Assembly (NCBI RefSeq): GCF_004216895.1
Contig: NZ_SGXE01000002.1
Span: 806,001-870,000 of the forward strand
Direction of reading: 5' to 3'
DNA: 64,000 nucleotides
Source of the DNA: Aquimarina brevivitae
Lineage (GTDB): Bacteria; Bacteroidota; Bacteroidia; Flavobacteriales; Flavobacteriaceae
Numbering within the stretch: the stretch's first letter is position 1; each line of letters starts with the position of its first letter. A program made the translations under genes and the position numbers. The notes under the pieces are model-generated. The model saw nothing but the letters and a program-made list of their open reading frames with translations, had not been told where the DNA came from and did no database searches. Below are positions 45,761 through 54,641 of this stretch, piece after piece.

Positions 45761-46069
45761 CTACTTTACTGCACTAATTTCTAGGGTACCGTTTATCGTT
45801 AAGTTTTTCCCAGAAGCACGTAGACTTTTTATGTACTCTTTTGCTATTGTCTTTTCCTTTTCCAACTCTTCAATGCGATTATCTAATTGATTGGTTTCGC
45901 GTTTATGGTCTCCTTCCCAAACTTGTAAACGTTGTAGCTTGTGGAAGTTGATTTTTTCATCAATCAGATTAGTGACGATGTGAGCTGCTTCTGATGGTGT
46001 AAATTCCCCTTTTACCAATTGGATTTTTTGAGTTACTTCTTTTGTTTTAGATACTTCTTCGGTTTTCAT
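45761..46069 (-). CDS. Small coiled-coil protein heading the dab operon, unknown
   Basis: A 102-residue soluble protein. KIQLVKGEFTPSEAAHIVTNLIDEKI (near 15-40) is followed by a long helix with RIEELEKEKTIAKEYIK, then a small beta end (NLTINGTLEISAVK). It is upstream of the membrane gene by 26 nt, and its promoter region faces the LysR gene. Similar small proteins are widespread and unexplained in Flavobacteriaceae. It may regulate or scaffold the transporter. Confidence 0.7.
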   Translation of the reverse strand: MKTEEVSKTKEVTQKIQLVKGEFTPSEAAHIVTNLIDEKINFHKLQRLQVWEGDHKRETNQLDNRIEELEKEKTIAKEYIKSLRASGKNLTINGTLEISAVK

Positions 46070-46153
46070 TATAATTGTTTTTGAATAATTAGTTTGAATT
46101 CTTGTTTTATTTTCCGGGGCAAATATTAAACTATTTATTCATATATTTTTATT

Positions 46154-46176
46154 TATATTTGTTATACAATACATAA
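46154..46176. promoter_or_regulatory. LysR-type box and promoter between dab operon and LysR gene
   Basis: TATATTTG at 46154-46161 is a -10 element of the LysR gene. Immediately after it, TTATACAATACATAA (46162-46176) is a dyad whose inner TAT...ATA forms the T-N11-A site of LysR regulators. It lies 9 bp before the LysR start and 93 bp before the dab operon start, so it could serve both. Confidence 0.6.
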
Positions 46177-46185
46177 ATAAATTTT

Positions 46186-47109
46186 ATGAATTACACTTTG
46201 CATCAACTTCAGATTTTTCTTAAAATAGCTGAATTACAAAGTATTACAAAGGCTTCTGAAAGCTTAAGTTTAACACAGCCAGCTGTGTCAATTCAGCTAA
46301 AAAATTTTCAGGATCAGTTCCCTATTCCCTTAACAGAAGTAGTAGGAAGACAATTATATGTAACAGATTTTGGCATGGAAATCGCTAAAGCAGCAGAAAA
46401 AATCTTGAATGAAGTCAATGCAATTAATTATAAAACCATGGCTTTTAAAGGGCAATTATCTGGACGTTTAAAGATTTCAGTAGTTTCAACAGGTAAATAT
46501 GTGATGCCTTACTTTTTGTCAGATTTTATGCATCAGCATCCAGGTATAGAGTTGGTCATGGATGTAACGAATAAGAGTAGAGTAGTGGAGAGCTTAGAAA
46601 ATAACGAAGTAGATTTTGCATTAGTTTCAGTACTACCAGAAAAATTAAAATTGGAAACGGTGACACTAATGGAGAATAAACTGTTTTTTGTAACGAGTAC
46701 CAAGCTTGAAATTAAACCAGGAATGACGAGAAGAAAATTATTTGAAGAGCTTCCGTTAATTTATAGAGAACAGGGGTCAGCAACGCGTAATGCTATGGAA
46801 ACGTTTATCAAAGACAATAAATTTGAGGTACAAAAGAAAATGGTGTTGGCTTCTAATGAGGCTGTAAAACAAGCGGTATTGGCTGGTCTAGGATGCTCCA
46901 TAATGCCTTTGATAGGAATCCGAAATGAACTTAGAAGTGGAGAGTTAGCGATTTTACCTGTAAGAGGTTTACCGATCACTACAATTTGGAATTTGGTTCA
47001 TTTACAGTCCAAAAATTTATCTCCCGCAGCTGTAGCCTATAAAAATTATTTGAGTGAAAAAAAAGAACAGATTATTGCAAAAAATTTTAAATGGAGTGTC
47101 ACTTTTTAG
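46186..47109 (+). CDS. LysR-family transcriptional regulator of the dab operon
   Basis: A 307-residue LysR regulator. The N-terminal winged HTH (about 1-62) has LHQLQIFLKIAELQSITKAS and SLTQPAVSIQLKNF; the C-terminal substrate-binding domain starts GRLKISVVSTGKYVMPYFLSDF near residue 92. It is divergent from the four-gene dab operon, the usual arrangement for CbbR/CcmR-like control of carbon uptake. A T-N11-A dyad lies in the gap. The effector is inferred to reflect carbon status but is not visible. A weak terminator follows at 47133-47154. Confidence 0.92.
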   Translation: MNYTLHQLQIFLKIAELQSITKASESLSLTQPAVSIQLKNFQDQFPIPLTEVVGRQLYVTDFGMEIAKAAEKILNEVNAINYKTMAFKGQLSGRLKISVVSTGKYVMPYFLSDFMHQHPGIELVMDVTNKSRVVESLENNEVDFALVSVLPEKLKLETVTLMENKLFFVTSTKLEIKPGMTRRKLFEELPLIYREQGSATRNAMETFIKDNKFEVQKKMVLASNEAVKQAVLAGLGCSIMPLIGIRNELRSGELAILPVRGLPITTIWNLVHLQSKNLSPAAVAYKNYLSEKKEQIIAKNFKWSVTF

Positions 47110-47132
47110 GATTACATTATTTTAAAGGTAAT

Positions 47133-47154
47133 AGCAAAAACGATATTGCTTTTT
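47133..47154 (+). terminator. Weak terminator after LysR gene
   Basis: AGCAA / TTGCT stem with 8-nt loop and four T after it. Short stem, modest confidence. Confidence 0.4.
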
Positions 47155-47378
47155 AATAATTATGCGATTAGTGCGCTTAATTTTACTTTTCTAGCAATTA
47201 ACGTTTCATTTTTTAATAGCATTCGGATTTCTAGTGATTACCTCATATATAATTCATTAATTTTTTGTAGTTTATAAAGCCATTAGGTTACTAAAAACAG
47301 GTAGGTATAATTCACACAAATCAAATTTTTTAAATAGGATATACCGCTATTTGAAAAAAAGAAAACTCACTAGTCATC

Positions 47379-48815
47379 ATGTCAAAATTAGATTTTTCCA
47401 GCTACGATACTCAAGGTTTCTATGACGAAATGTTTGATGAAAATAATGTTGTACGCCCAAATTATAAGCTTTTTCTCAATCGTTTGGAGCAAATAGGCCA
47501 AGGTAAACTGAATCGGTTACGCCACTCTACTGACCGAGCGCAATTGTCTCTGGGCATGACCTTTAATGTGTATAGCGATAATCAAGGAATAGAACGTATT
47601 CTTCCTTTAGACATCATTCCAAGAATTATTGAGAATTCTGAATGGTCATTTATAGAAATGGGATTACAACAGCGTATAAAAGCACTGAACCTTTTCATTC
47701 AAGACATATACAATGATCAAAAAATCATAAAGGATAACATTATTCCGAAAGAAATGATATTTTCTAGTGATGCTTTCCTAAGTCAATTACAGGGTTTTAC
47801 ACCACCAAAAAGTATTTGGTGTCATATTACAGGATCTGATTTAATCAAAGGTGCTGATGGTAAATATTACGTTTTAGAGGATAATCTTAGATGCCCCTCT
47901 GGGGTTTCGTATATGTTAGAGAATAGAGAGATTCTTAAACGTACTTTCCCAGAGTTGTTTGAGCAATTGGATGTTAAACCGGTATATGATTATACTCATG
48001 TATTGCGAGATACGCTGGAGTCATTATCAGAAAAAGAAAAACCTACTGTTGTTGTACTTACCCCAGGTATCTATAATTCTGCTTATTTCGAGCACTCTTA
48101 TTTAGCACAACAAATGGGAGCTGAACTGGTAGAAGGTCAGGATTTGACCGTACAGGATGATATGGTGTATATGATTACAACTCATGGCTTGCAACGGGTA
48201 GATGTCATTTATCGTAGGGTAGATGATGATTTTATTGATCCTTTAGTTTTTAATAAAGATTCTTTACTTGGAACCCCTGGATTATTTAATGCCTATCTCA
48301 AAGGAAATGTGGTGCTCGTGAATGCACCGGGAACCGGTGTTATCGATGATAAAGCGGTTTATGCGTATATTCCTAGAGTTATTAAATACTACCTTGGAGA
48401 GGATATGATTTTACCTAATGTTAAAACCTACATTTGCGATGAAAAAGACGACTGTAAATACGTTATCGAAAATATTCATAAGCTAGTGGTGAAACAGACC
48501 GATGCCTCTGGGGGGTATGGCATGCTAATCGGTCCTAAATCTACAAAAAAGGAACAGCAGGAGTTTATTGCCAAGATCAAGGACAAACCACGTAAATATA
48601 TAGCACAGCCAATGATAAATCTTTCCAGAGTACCAACTATGACTGGGGATACCATCGAAGGAAGACATGTGGACTTACGACCTTATGCCTTGTATGGTAA
48701 CAGTATTAACATCATACCAGGTGCTCTTACTCGGGTGGCTTTAAAAAAAGGTTCAATTGTAGTCAACTCTTCTCAAGGAGGAGGAAGTAAAGATACTTGG
48801 GTGCTTAACAGTTAA
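47379..48815 (+). CDS. Circularly permuted ATP-grasp protein, type 2
   Basis: A 478-residue protein of the CP_ATPgrasp_2 family. Blocks include FNVYSDNQGIERILPLDIIPR near 66, LEDNLRCPSGVSYMLENR near 166, NAPGTGVIDDKAVYAYIPRV near 312, and KQTDASGGYGMLIGP near 372 containing the ATP-binding loop. Such enzymes are predicted to form amide bonds to amino acids or peptides. It heads a three-gene operon with alpha-E and transglutaminase genes (gaps 12 and 42 nt), a conserved set that has been proposed to make or process an unknown peptide. Confidence 0.93.
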   Translation: MSKLDFSSYDTQGFYDEMFDENNVVRPNYKLFLNRLEQIGQGKLNRLRHSTDRAQLSLGMTFNVYSDNQGIERILPLDIIPRIIENSEWSFIEMGLQQRIKALNLFIQDIYNDQKIIKDNIIPKEMIFSSDAFLSQLQGFTPPKSIWCHITGSDLIKGADGKYYVLEDNLRCPSGVSYMLENREILKRTFPELFEQLDVKPVYDYTHVLRDTLESLSEKEKPTVVVLTPGIYNSAYFEHSYLAQQMGAELVEGQDLTVQDDMVYMITTHGLQRVDVIYRRVDDDFIDPLVFNKDSLLGTPGLFNAYLKGNVVLVNAPGTGVIDDKAVYAYIPRVIKYYLGEDMILPNVKTYICDEKDDCKYVIENIHKLVVKQTDASGGYGMLIGPKSTKKEQQEFIAKIKDKPRKYIAQPMINLSRVPTMTGDTIEGRHVDLRPYALYGNSINIIPGALTRVALKKGSIVVNSSQGGGSKDTWVLNS

Positions 48816-48827
48816 AATGAAAAAATT

Positions 48828-49787
48828 ATGCTAGGAAGAGTTGCAAACACTATATTTTGGATGAATCGCTATTTGGAGCGTGCAGAGAATTATGCGCGCT
48901 TTATGGATGTTAATTATAACCTGTCATTAGACTTATCTCCAAACGAAACAGAACAATGGTTACCTTTAATTATGGTAACAGGAGACTGGGAGTTGTATCA
49001 GTCCCTCAATGATAAGGTAGAAAAAAGCAAGGTGATCTATTTTTTAGCCTTTGAAAAAGAAAATCCTAACTCCATCTACTCTTGTATACGCAATGCTAGA
49101 GAGAATGCCCGTGCGGTACGAACAGAGATCACTAAAGAAGTATGGGAACAAATTAACGAATTGTACTTTTTGGTGAAAAAGGGTTTGGAAAAAAAACGGT
49201 ATACGGATACAAAATATCGCGATTTTTTTACTGAAATAAAGAAAGGTTGTCAATTGGTCTATGGCATGTATGTTAGTACCATATCTCGTAACGAAGGGTG
49301 GCATTTTGCTAAGTTGGGACAAGTAATTGAGCGAGCAGACAAAACCTCTCGTATGCTAGATACCAAATATCATCTTTTGCTGGACACTCCTAAACTTATT
49401 GGGTCTTCCATTGATTTAATACAATGGGCAGCTTTGCTTAAGTCAGTAAGTGCCTATGATATGTACAGAAAGAAATATGGCAAATTAACGCCAGCTTGCA
49501 TTGCTGAATTTTTGATATTAGACACTGAGTTTCCCAGGTCAATACTGGCGTGTTTAATACGAGCTGAACAATGCTTAGTGATATTATCGGGCAGCTCTGT
49601 AGGGTTTAGTAATGTAGCTCAAAAAAAGCTAGGTGCGCTTAAATCACAGTTAGAATATGTAGCTATCGAAGAGATAATCGACAGCGGTATGCACGAGTAT
49701 CTTGATGATATACAGAAAAAATTAAATGATATATCCTCTGCCATTTATAATTCATTCTTCAGGATTGAAAATCATATTCATCCCTAA
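48828..49787 (+). CDS. Alpha-E domain protein
   Basis: A 319-residue, entirely helical alpha-E domain protein (DUF403). It begins with the signature MLGRVANTIFWMNRYLERAENYARF and contains KLGQVIERADKTSRMLD near 160. No catalytic motif is known for the family; it occurs almost always beside the circularly permuted ATP-grasp protein, as here, and may hold its substrate. It starts 12 nt after that gene. Confidence 0.93.
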   Translation: MLGRVANTIFWMNRYLERAENYARFMDVNYNLSLDLSPNETEQWLPLIMVTGDWELYQSLNDKVEKSKVIYFLAFEKENPNSIYSCIRNARENARAVRTEITKEVWEQINELYFLVKKGLEKKRYTDTKYRDFFTEIKKGCQLVYGMYVSTISRNEGWHFAKLGQVIERADKTSRMLDTKYHLLLDTPKLIGSSIDLIQWAALLKSVSAYDMYRKKYGKLTPACIAEFLILDTEFPRSILACLIRAEQCLVILSGSSVGFSNVAQKKLGALKSQLEYVAIEEIIDSGMHEYLDDIQKKLNDISSAIYNSFFRIENHIHP

Positions 49788-49829
49788 TTACTACTAGATT
49801 GATTACTATGAAATTCCAAAAAGCAATTG

Positions 49830-50672
49830 ATGAAATTTAAAATTACCCATCAAACTGATTATACCTTTGATAAAGCAGTGATGCTTAATCCACACGAATT
49901 TCGATTTCTACAAAAAAGCAACTCGTATATGGAGGTAGAACAGTTTACTATGGTTATTGATCCGTTACCAAAATTTCATCGTGTAATTCAGGATGTTGAC
50001 CATAATACGGTGGATATGTGCTGGTTCGGAGAAGAAACCAAAGCCTTACGCATACACACTACCAGTATATTGAACATTAAAGCTTTTAATCCTTTTGACT
50101 TTATCATATATCCTCCTTCATTCAGCAAACTTCCTTTTCAATATGAGCCGCTACAAAACAAAATATTGGGAGAAAGTTTGGTGTATGAACCATTACCCAA
50201 AATACTGCAAGACTATGGGAGCACAATTTTACAGGAAGCGCAGTACAATACCGTTCAATTTTTATCAGATCTTACCAAAGCAATTCATCGCGATTTTAAG
50301 GTAGTGTATAGGGCCGAGGGACCTCCTTTAGCGCCAGGTGAAACCTATAGTTTAAAAGAGGGTTCCTGTAGAGATCTATCCTGGATGTTAATTAATTTAT
50401 TTCGACATTTTGGAATTGCAGCACGTTTTGTGAGTGGATATTTTTATTTTAAAATGGAAAAACCCGCCTATGAACTGCACGGTTGGGTTGAAGTTTACCT
50501 CCCAGGTGCAGGCTGGATTGGTATGGATCCCAGTCATGGTATCTTTACAGGAAATACTCATTTTCCAATAGCTTCTTCGGCATATCCTCAAAACACATTG
50601 CCTGTTATGGGGAGTATACAAGCTAAAACCACTTCAACCTTAGCTACTCAATTATCCATACAAGAATTGTAA
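49830..50672 (+). CDS. Transglutaminase-like protein (alpha-E cluster type)
   Basis: A 280-residue protein. The true start is the ATG at 49830; the codon before it is TTG. The N-terminal beta domain is followed by the transglutaminase/protease fold with the Cys-His-Asp triad in EGSCRDLSW, ELHGWVEVY and GMDPSHG. The cluster partners make an isopeptidase or peptide-processing role more likely than cross-linking. In many genomes an Anbu proteasome-like gene accompanies this trio, but none is seen here. Confidence 0.93.
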   Translation: MKFKITHQTDYTFDKAVMLNPHEFRFLQKSNSYMEVEQFTMVIDPLPKFHRVIQDVDHNTVDMCWFGEETKALRIHTTSILNIKAFNPFDFIIYPPSFSKLPFQYEPLQNKILGESLVYEPLPKILQDYGSTILQEAQYNTVQFLSDLTKAIHRDFKVVYRAEGPPLAPGETYSLKEGSCRDLSWMLINLFRHFGIAARFVSGYFYFKMEKPAYELHGWVEVYLPGAGWIGMDPSHGIFTGNTHFPIASSAYPQNTLPVMGSIQAKTTSTLATQLSIQEL

Positions 50673-51014
50673 AAGCAACGTCTTATTTAACGCAAAAACT
50701 CTTCTGAAACTCTTTTACTAGTGTTTATAGTATCGTAAAAGACCGAAGTGCAACACTTAAAGGCAAAAGAACGCTAAAATGCCATAACCTGCCTATAGTT
50801 GCTCAATAAACAGAGAATATTTTAATAGCAACAATTGTTAATTTTTTAACATTAATTATTAACAAAATCATTAATTTGATAAAATTATAATACTATAATT
50901 ATAAATATGTTATTATTAAGGGTTTAATTTTGTTAATAATGTAATTTTAGCATCTTAGGGGTTGGGTCAATTAATGACCTTTGTTAACACACAAATTAAC
51001 TTAAAACTCAACTA
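50673..51014. other. Intergenic region before the type IX-secreted protein
   Basis: A 342-bp AT-rich gap. It contains a -10-like TAATTTTG at 50925-50932 and the dyad GGTCA-ATTAA-TGACC at about 50965-50979, 35-50 bp before the start codon at 51015. I see no gene or terminator for the transglutaminase gene. Confidence 0.4.
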
Positions 51015-53747
51015 ATGAAAACTAATTTACAATTCATCAAATGCTTTTATTTGACCTTACTGATTACCTTGGTCTTGCCACTTACTTCCCTAGCGCAGCA
51101 GGTTATCGACGCAACCATTCAATTTGATGGTAGAACTAGAGCGTATCGTCTTTATGTGCCTCAAAGTTATGATCCAAGTCAACCCGCACCGTTACTTTTA
51201 AATTATCATGGATATACAAATACAATAGAAATCCAATACAATCAAAGTAATTTTCAACAGTTGGCGGAGGATAATCAATTTTTATTTGTAACTCCTCAGG
51301 GATTAGGAAATACTCCTGGCTGGGCGATTAATAACTTTTTTGGGGGTAACGAAGATGATTTAGGCTTTACGGATGCGCTCATTGATAAAATTAGTAGCGA
51401 GTATACTATCAATCAAAAGCGTATTTATGCTACGGGATTTTCTAATGGAGGTTACTTTAGCTATCGCTTAGCCTGCGAACTCAGTCCTAGGATTGCAGCA
51501 ATTGCCTCTGTTGCTGGCAGTATGACAGCCCGATGGATCGATAACGGTCAATGTCAGCCTCAACATCCAACAGCTGTTTTACAAATCACAGGAACGAATG
51601 ATAATGTAATTCCCATTTCAGGTGGTGCTTTGGGGAAGTCCATACCGGATGTGATGGAATATTGGGCGTCTTATAATAATGCGGATCTAACCCCAGATAT
51701 TATTGATTTGGGTGGAGGGTCAACCCGATCCATCTGGGATAATGGTGATAATGGCGTTACGGTAGAGTTTATCCGTGTGGCTGGTAAAGGACATAGCTGG
51801 AATGGTGGCAATGTAGCAACTTCTCAAGAAGTTTGGAATTTCCTTTCGCGATTTACTATTGATGGTGCAATTGATCAAACCCCACCAACAGACGAAATTT
51901 GCGAAGGTAATATTTCATCTTTTCCCTATTCAGAGAGTTTTGAAGGAACTATCGGAGATTGGACACAATCAACAAGGGATAATTTAAACTTTACGATCAA
52001 CCAAGGGGGTACACCTTCGTCAGGTACCGGTCCTAGTAGTGCAATTGATGGTAGTTCCTACATTTATATTGAAGCCTCTGGAAATGGTACGGGTTATCCT
52101 AATAAAAATGCCACGCTCAATTCGCCTTGTTTAGATCTGAGCAACTTAACCACAGCTGACCTGGCTTTTCAATATCATATGCTGGGCGCTACGATTGGTA
52201 GTTTAACAGTTGAAGCTCGAACCGATAATCAAGGAGATTGGCTCCCTGTATTTACCGTTTCAGGATCTCAAGGAGATCAATGGAACAGTGTCATTATCGA
52301 TTTAGATGCCTATGCTGGTAATCCTAGTGTGCAATTGCGAATCAGTGCGCTAACAGGTAGCAGCTTTACGGGAGATATTGCTATTGATGCGTTACAAATA
52401 GATGATGTAATAACCGACCCTACTGATCCAGGGAATACAATTTGTCAGGGATCGATCAACAGTTTTCCATTTGTGGCAAGTTTTGAATCTAATTTAAATG
52501 ATTGGACACAAGAACCTTCGGGTGATGATTTAGATTGGACAAGAAATTCAGGAGGCACTCCTTCCTCTGGTACAGGACCTGATGGTGCGGTAGATGGAAA
52601 TGTGTATGTATACGTAGAAGCATCTGGTGAGGGTGTTGGGTATCCTAATAAGCGCGCTATTTTAAACTCACCATGTTTAGATTTTAGTAATGTAAACGAT
52701 CCATTGATTTCATTTCAATACCATATGGAAGGTAGTGAAATCGAAACCTTAGCGTTAGAAGCAAGATTAAATAATGTAGGAGAGTGGGTCAGTATTTTTA
52801 ACCGTACAGGATCGCAAGGGTCTAGTTGGAATTTAGCTACTGTTGATTTGACTGCCTTTGCAGGAGAAGGTAGTGTACAATTACGCTTTAATGCGGTTAC
52901 AGGAAATGGAACTAGCGGATGGCAAAGTGACATTGCATTAGATGCTGTGCAAATTCAAAATGGCACCGTTGATCCTCCGTCTGAATGTGATGCTATTAAT
53001 TTTGATAATTTTCAGATAATTTCCTTTTCTAATCAAGATGTGGCAGGAGATTTCGCAGCCAATGGAACGAGTTTAGCACTACAAAATAATACCTGGAAAT
53101 ACATTGCACTTAATTACACAGTTACTCCAAATACAGTAATTTCATTTGATTTTAGTAGTACAAATCAGGGTGAAATTCACGGTATTGGTTTCGAGGATAA
53201 TAATACACTAACCTCCACTCGATACTTTAAAGTTTATGGAACACAGAATTATGGTATTACCAATTATGATAATTATGGAGGCGGTACGGTTAGTTATACA
53301 ATTCCCGTGGGAGCATTCTATACGGGGAATTTTGACCGCTTGGTTTTTATAAATGATGATGACACTGGTTTTGGAAACACTTCGTTATTTAGTAATGTTC
53401 GAATTTATGAAGGATCTTGTGTTGCTGTTCAACTAGCACAAAGAGCTTTAAGTAGCACTAACGTTACTCCAATATATGGAGATGAAGATGAGGAAGGGCC
53501 TTTTAGGATCAGTGTGTATCCAAACCCTGTACAAAATCAATTTAGTTTACAAATAGCTGCTAAAAGTAATAGCGAAACTACATTACAGATATTTTCCATT
53601 CTAGGACAACAAAAATATGTAGCGCAATTAGCTAAAGGAACTCATAATTTTTCGGTGAGTAATCTGGGGTTAAGTGCTGGAATTTACATTATAAAACTTT
53701 CAATGAGAGATGGAACAACAGTAGAGAAAAAGCTGGTCGTTCAATAA
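51015..53747 (+). CDS. Type IX-secreted LpqC/PHB-depolymerase-like esterase with two MAM-like repeats
   Basis: A 910-residue exported protein (signal ending SLAQ near 28). Residues about 30-290 form an alpha/beta hydrolase of the LpqC/CE1 esterase type: GFSNGGYFSYR (Ser near 148), TNDNVIP (Asp) and GKGHSWNGG (His). Two MAM/jelly-roll-like repeats follow (about 51900-52412 and 52443-52965), sharing ESFE, GGTPSSGTGP, PNK and SPCLD. A further domain and a C-terminal Por/type IX tail (VYPNPVQNQFSLQI, KLVVQ end) complete it. It is probably surface-exposed or released and acts on polysaccharide-linked or aromatic esters. Confidence 0.9.
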   Translation: MKTNLQFIKCFYLTLLITLVLPLTSLAQQVIDATIQFDGRTRAYRLYVPQSYDPSQPAPLLLNYHGYTNTIEIQYNQSNFQQLAEDNQFLFVTPQGLGNTPGWAINNFFGGNEDDLGFTDALIDKISSEYTINQKRIYATGFSNGGYFSYRLACELSPRIAAIASVAGSMTARWIDNGQCQPQHPTAVLQITGTNDNVIPISGGALGKSIPDVMEYWASYNNADLTPDIIDLGGGSTRSIWDNGDNGVTVEFIRVAGKGHSWNGGNVATSQEVWNFLSRFTIDGAIDQTPPTDEICEGNISSFPYSESFEGTIGDWTQSTRDNLNFTINQGGTPSSGTGPSSAIDGSSYIYIEASGNGTGYPNKNATLNSPCLDLSNLTTADLAFQYHMLGATIGSLTVEARTDNQGDWLPVFTVSGSQGDQWNSVIIDLDAYAGNPSVQLRISALTGSSFTGDIAIDALQIDDVITDPTDPGNTICQGSINSFPFVASFESNLNDWTQEPSGDDLDWTRNSGGTPSSGTGPDGAVDGNVYVYVEASGEGVGYPNKRAILNSPCLDFSNVNDPLISFQYHMEGSEIETLALEARLNNVGEWVSIFNRTGSQGSSWNLATVDLTAFAGEGSVQLRFNAVTGNGTSGWQSDIALDAVQIQNGTVDPPSECDAINFDNFQIISFSNQDVAGDFAANGTSLALQNNTWKYIALNYTVTPNTVISFDFSSTNQGEIHGIGFEDNNTLTSTRYFKVYGTQNYGITNYDNYGGGTVSYTIPVGAFYTGNFDRLVFINDDDTGFGNTSLFSNVRIYEGSCVAVQLAQRALSSTNVTPIYGDEDEEGPFRISVYPNPVQNQFSLQIAAKSNSETTLQIFSILGQQKYVAQLAKGTHNFSVSNLGLSAGIYIIKLSMRDGTTVEKKLVVQ

Positions 53748-53772
53748 TAAGAAACTGACCTTCATAATACTA

Positions 53773-53809
53773 CCCACATTATTATTAGTAATGTGGGTTT
53801 TTATTTTTT
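53773..53809 (+). terminator. Intrinsic terminator after esterase gene
   Basis: CCCACATTA (53773-53781) pairs with TAATGTGGG (53789-53797), then a T-rich tract. Confidence 0.85.
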
Positions 53810-53902
53810 GACCATAGTAAAAAAGCAAACTAATTTTTTTTCTTTAGATTTGAAGGTATAGCTTATGCTATTTGTTTGATTATAAATTTAAATTTTATCA
53901 TT

Positions 53903-54373
53903 TTGAAAAAACATTTCCTACGTTTTACGATTAATTTAATGTTGTTAGGTCTACCCTTGTTAAGTATGGCACAGGATGGGGGTGAAAATGCTTCTCTAGT
54001 TGATATAGAGAAGGGAGCTAATACGATGTGCGATTGCATGAACTCCTTTATGGATCAACTACACCCTCAATTAAAAGTATTGGTTCGTGATATGGATCGT
54101 ATGGGACAAGAAAAAGCCAATCAGAAGTTTACTGAATATATCAAAAACAATCCTGATCAGGTAGACCAGATTGTACAGGATGCAGCAATGATGAAGCAGT
54201 TTGAGCAGTCCATCAAAAAGATAGAAGGTTGTGCAGATCTTAATACCTTATTATCTGATGAAATAATGCAAGAAAATCCAGGAGCAGAGGAGGAGTTGGT
54301 TGCCTTTTTAAGAAGTAAGAGTAAATGTGAATATGCCTATATCTTTTATAAAATGGGTACCGGAAAAGAATAA
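53903..54373 (+). CDS. Small secreted helical protein, unknown, TTG start
   Basis: A protein of about 157 residues. The best start is the TTG at 53903, because it gives MKKHFLRFTINLMLLGLPLLSMAQ, an ordinary signal peptide; the first ATG (53939) would lose its basic n-region, and the TTG at 53876 adds nine odd residues. The mature part is helical and charged, with Cys in TMCDCMNSF, EGCADL and SKCEYA. No family recognised. Confidence 0.6.
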   Translation: MKKHFLRFTINLMLLGLPLLSMAQDGGENASLVDIEKGANTMCDCMNSFMDQLHPQLKVLVRDMDRMGQEKANQKFTEYIKNNPDQVDQIVQDAAMMKQFEQSIKKIEGCADLNTLLSDEIMQENPGAEEELVAFLRSKSKCEYAYIFYKMGTGKE

Positions 54374-54641
54374 TCCAGTATAGGCTATACCAAATGTACT
54401 TAGTATCGACAATAGTAATGGAGTATAATTTTGGTGAAGACTTGCTATAGCTAGATGGCTAATAAGAGAATTCATCAGATTTTTATAATCATTGCTGTTC
54501 GTTTTATTATTTAGTTTGAAGCTAAAAGACAGGTTTCTGGTCTTAATTTATATTTTGTTTAATTTATTTAACTAAACTTTAAACAAAAAATAGTAAATTA
54601 ACCTAAATACCTCATTATCTTTACGCTAAACAAATTTAATT

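Noticed and set aside
51900..52965. CRISPR-like or DNA-level repeat in the esterase gene
   Set aside because: The similarity is between two protein domains and is diverged at the DNA level; it is not an array.
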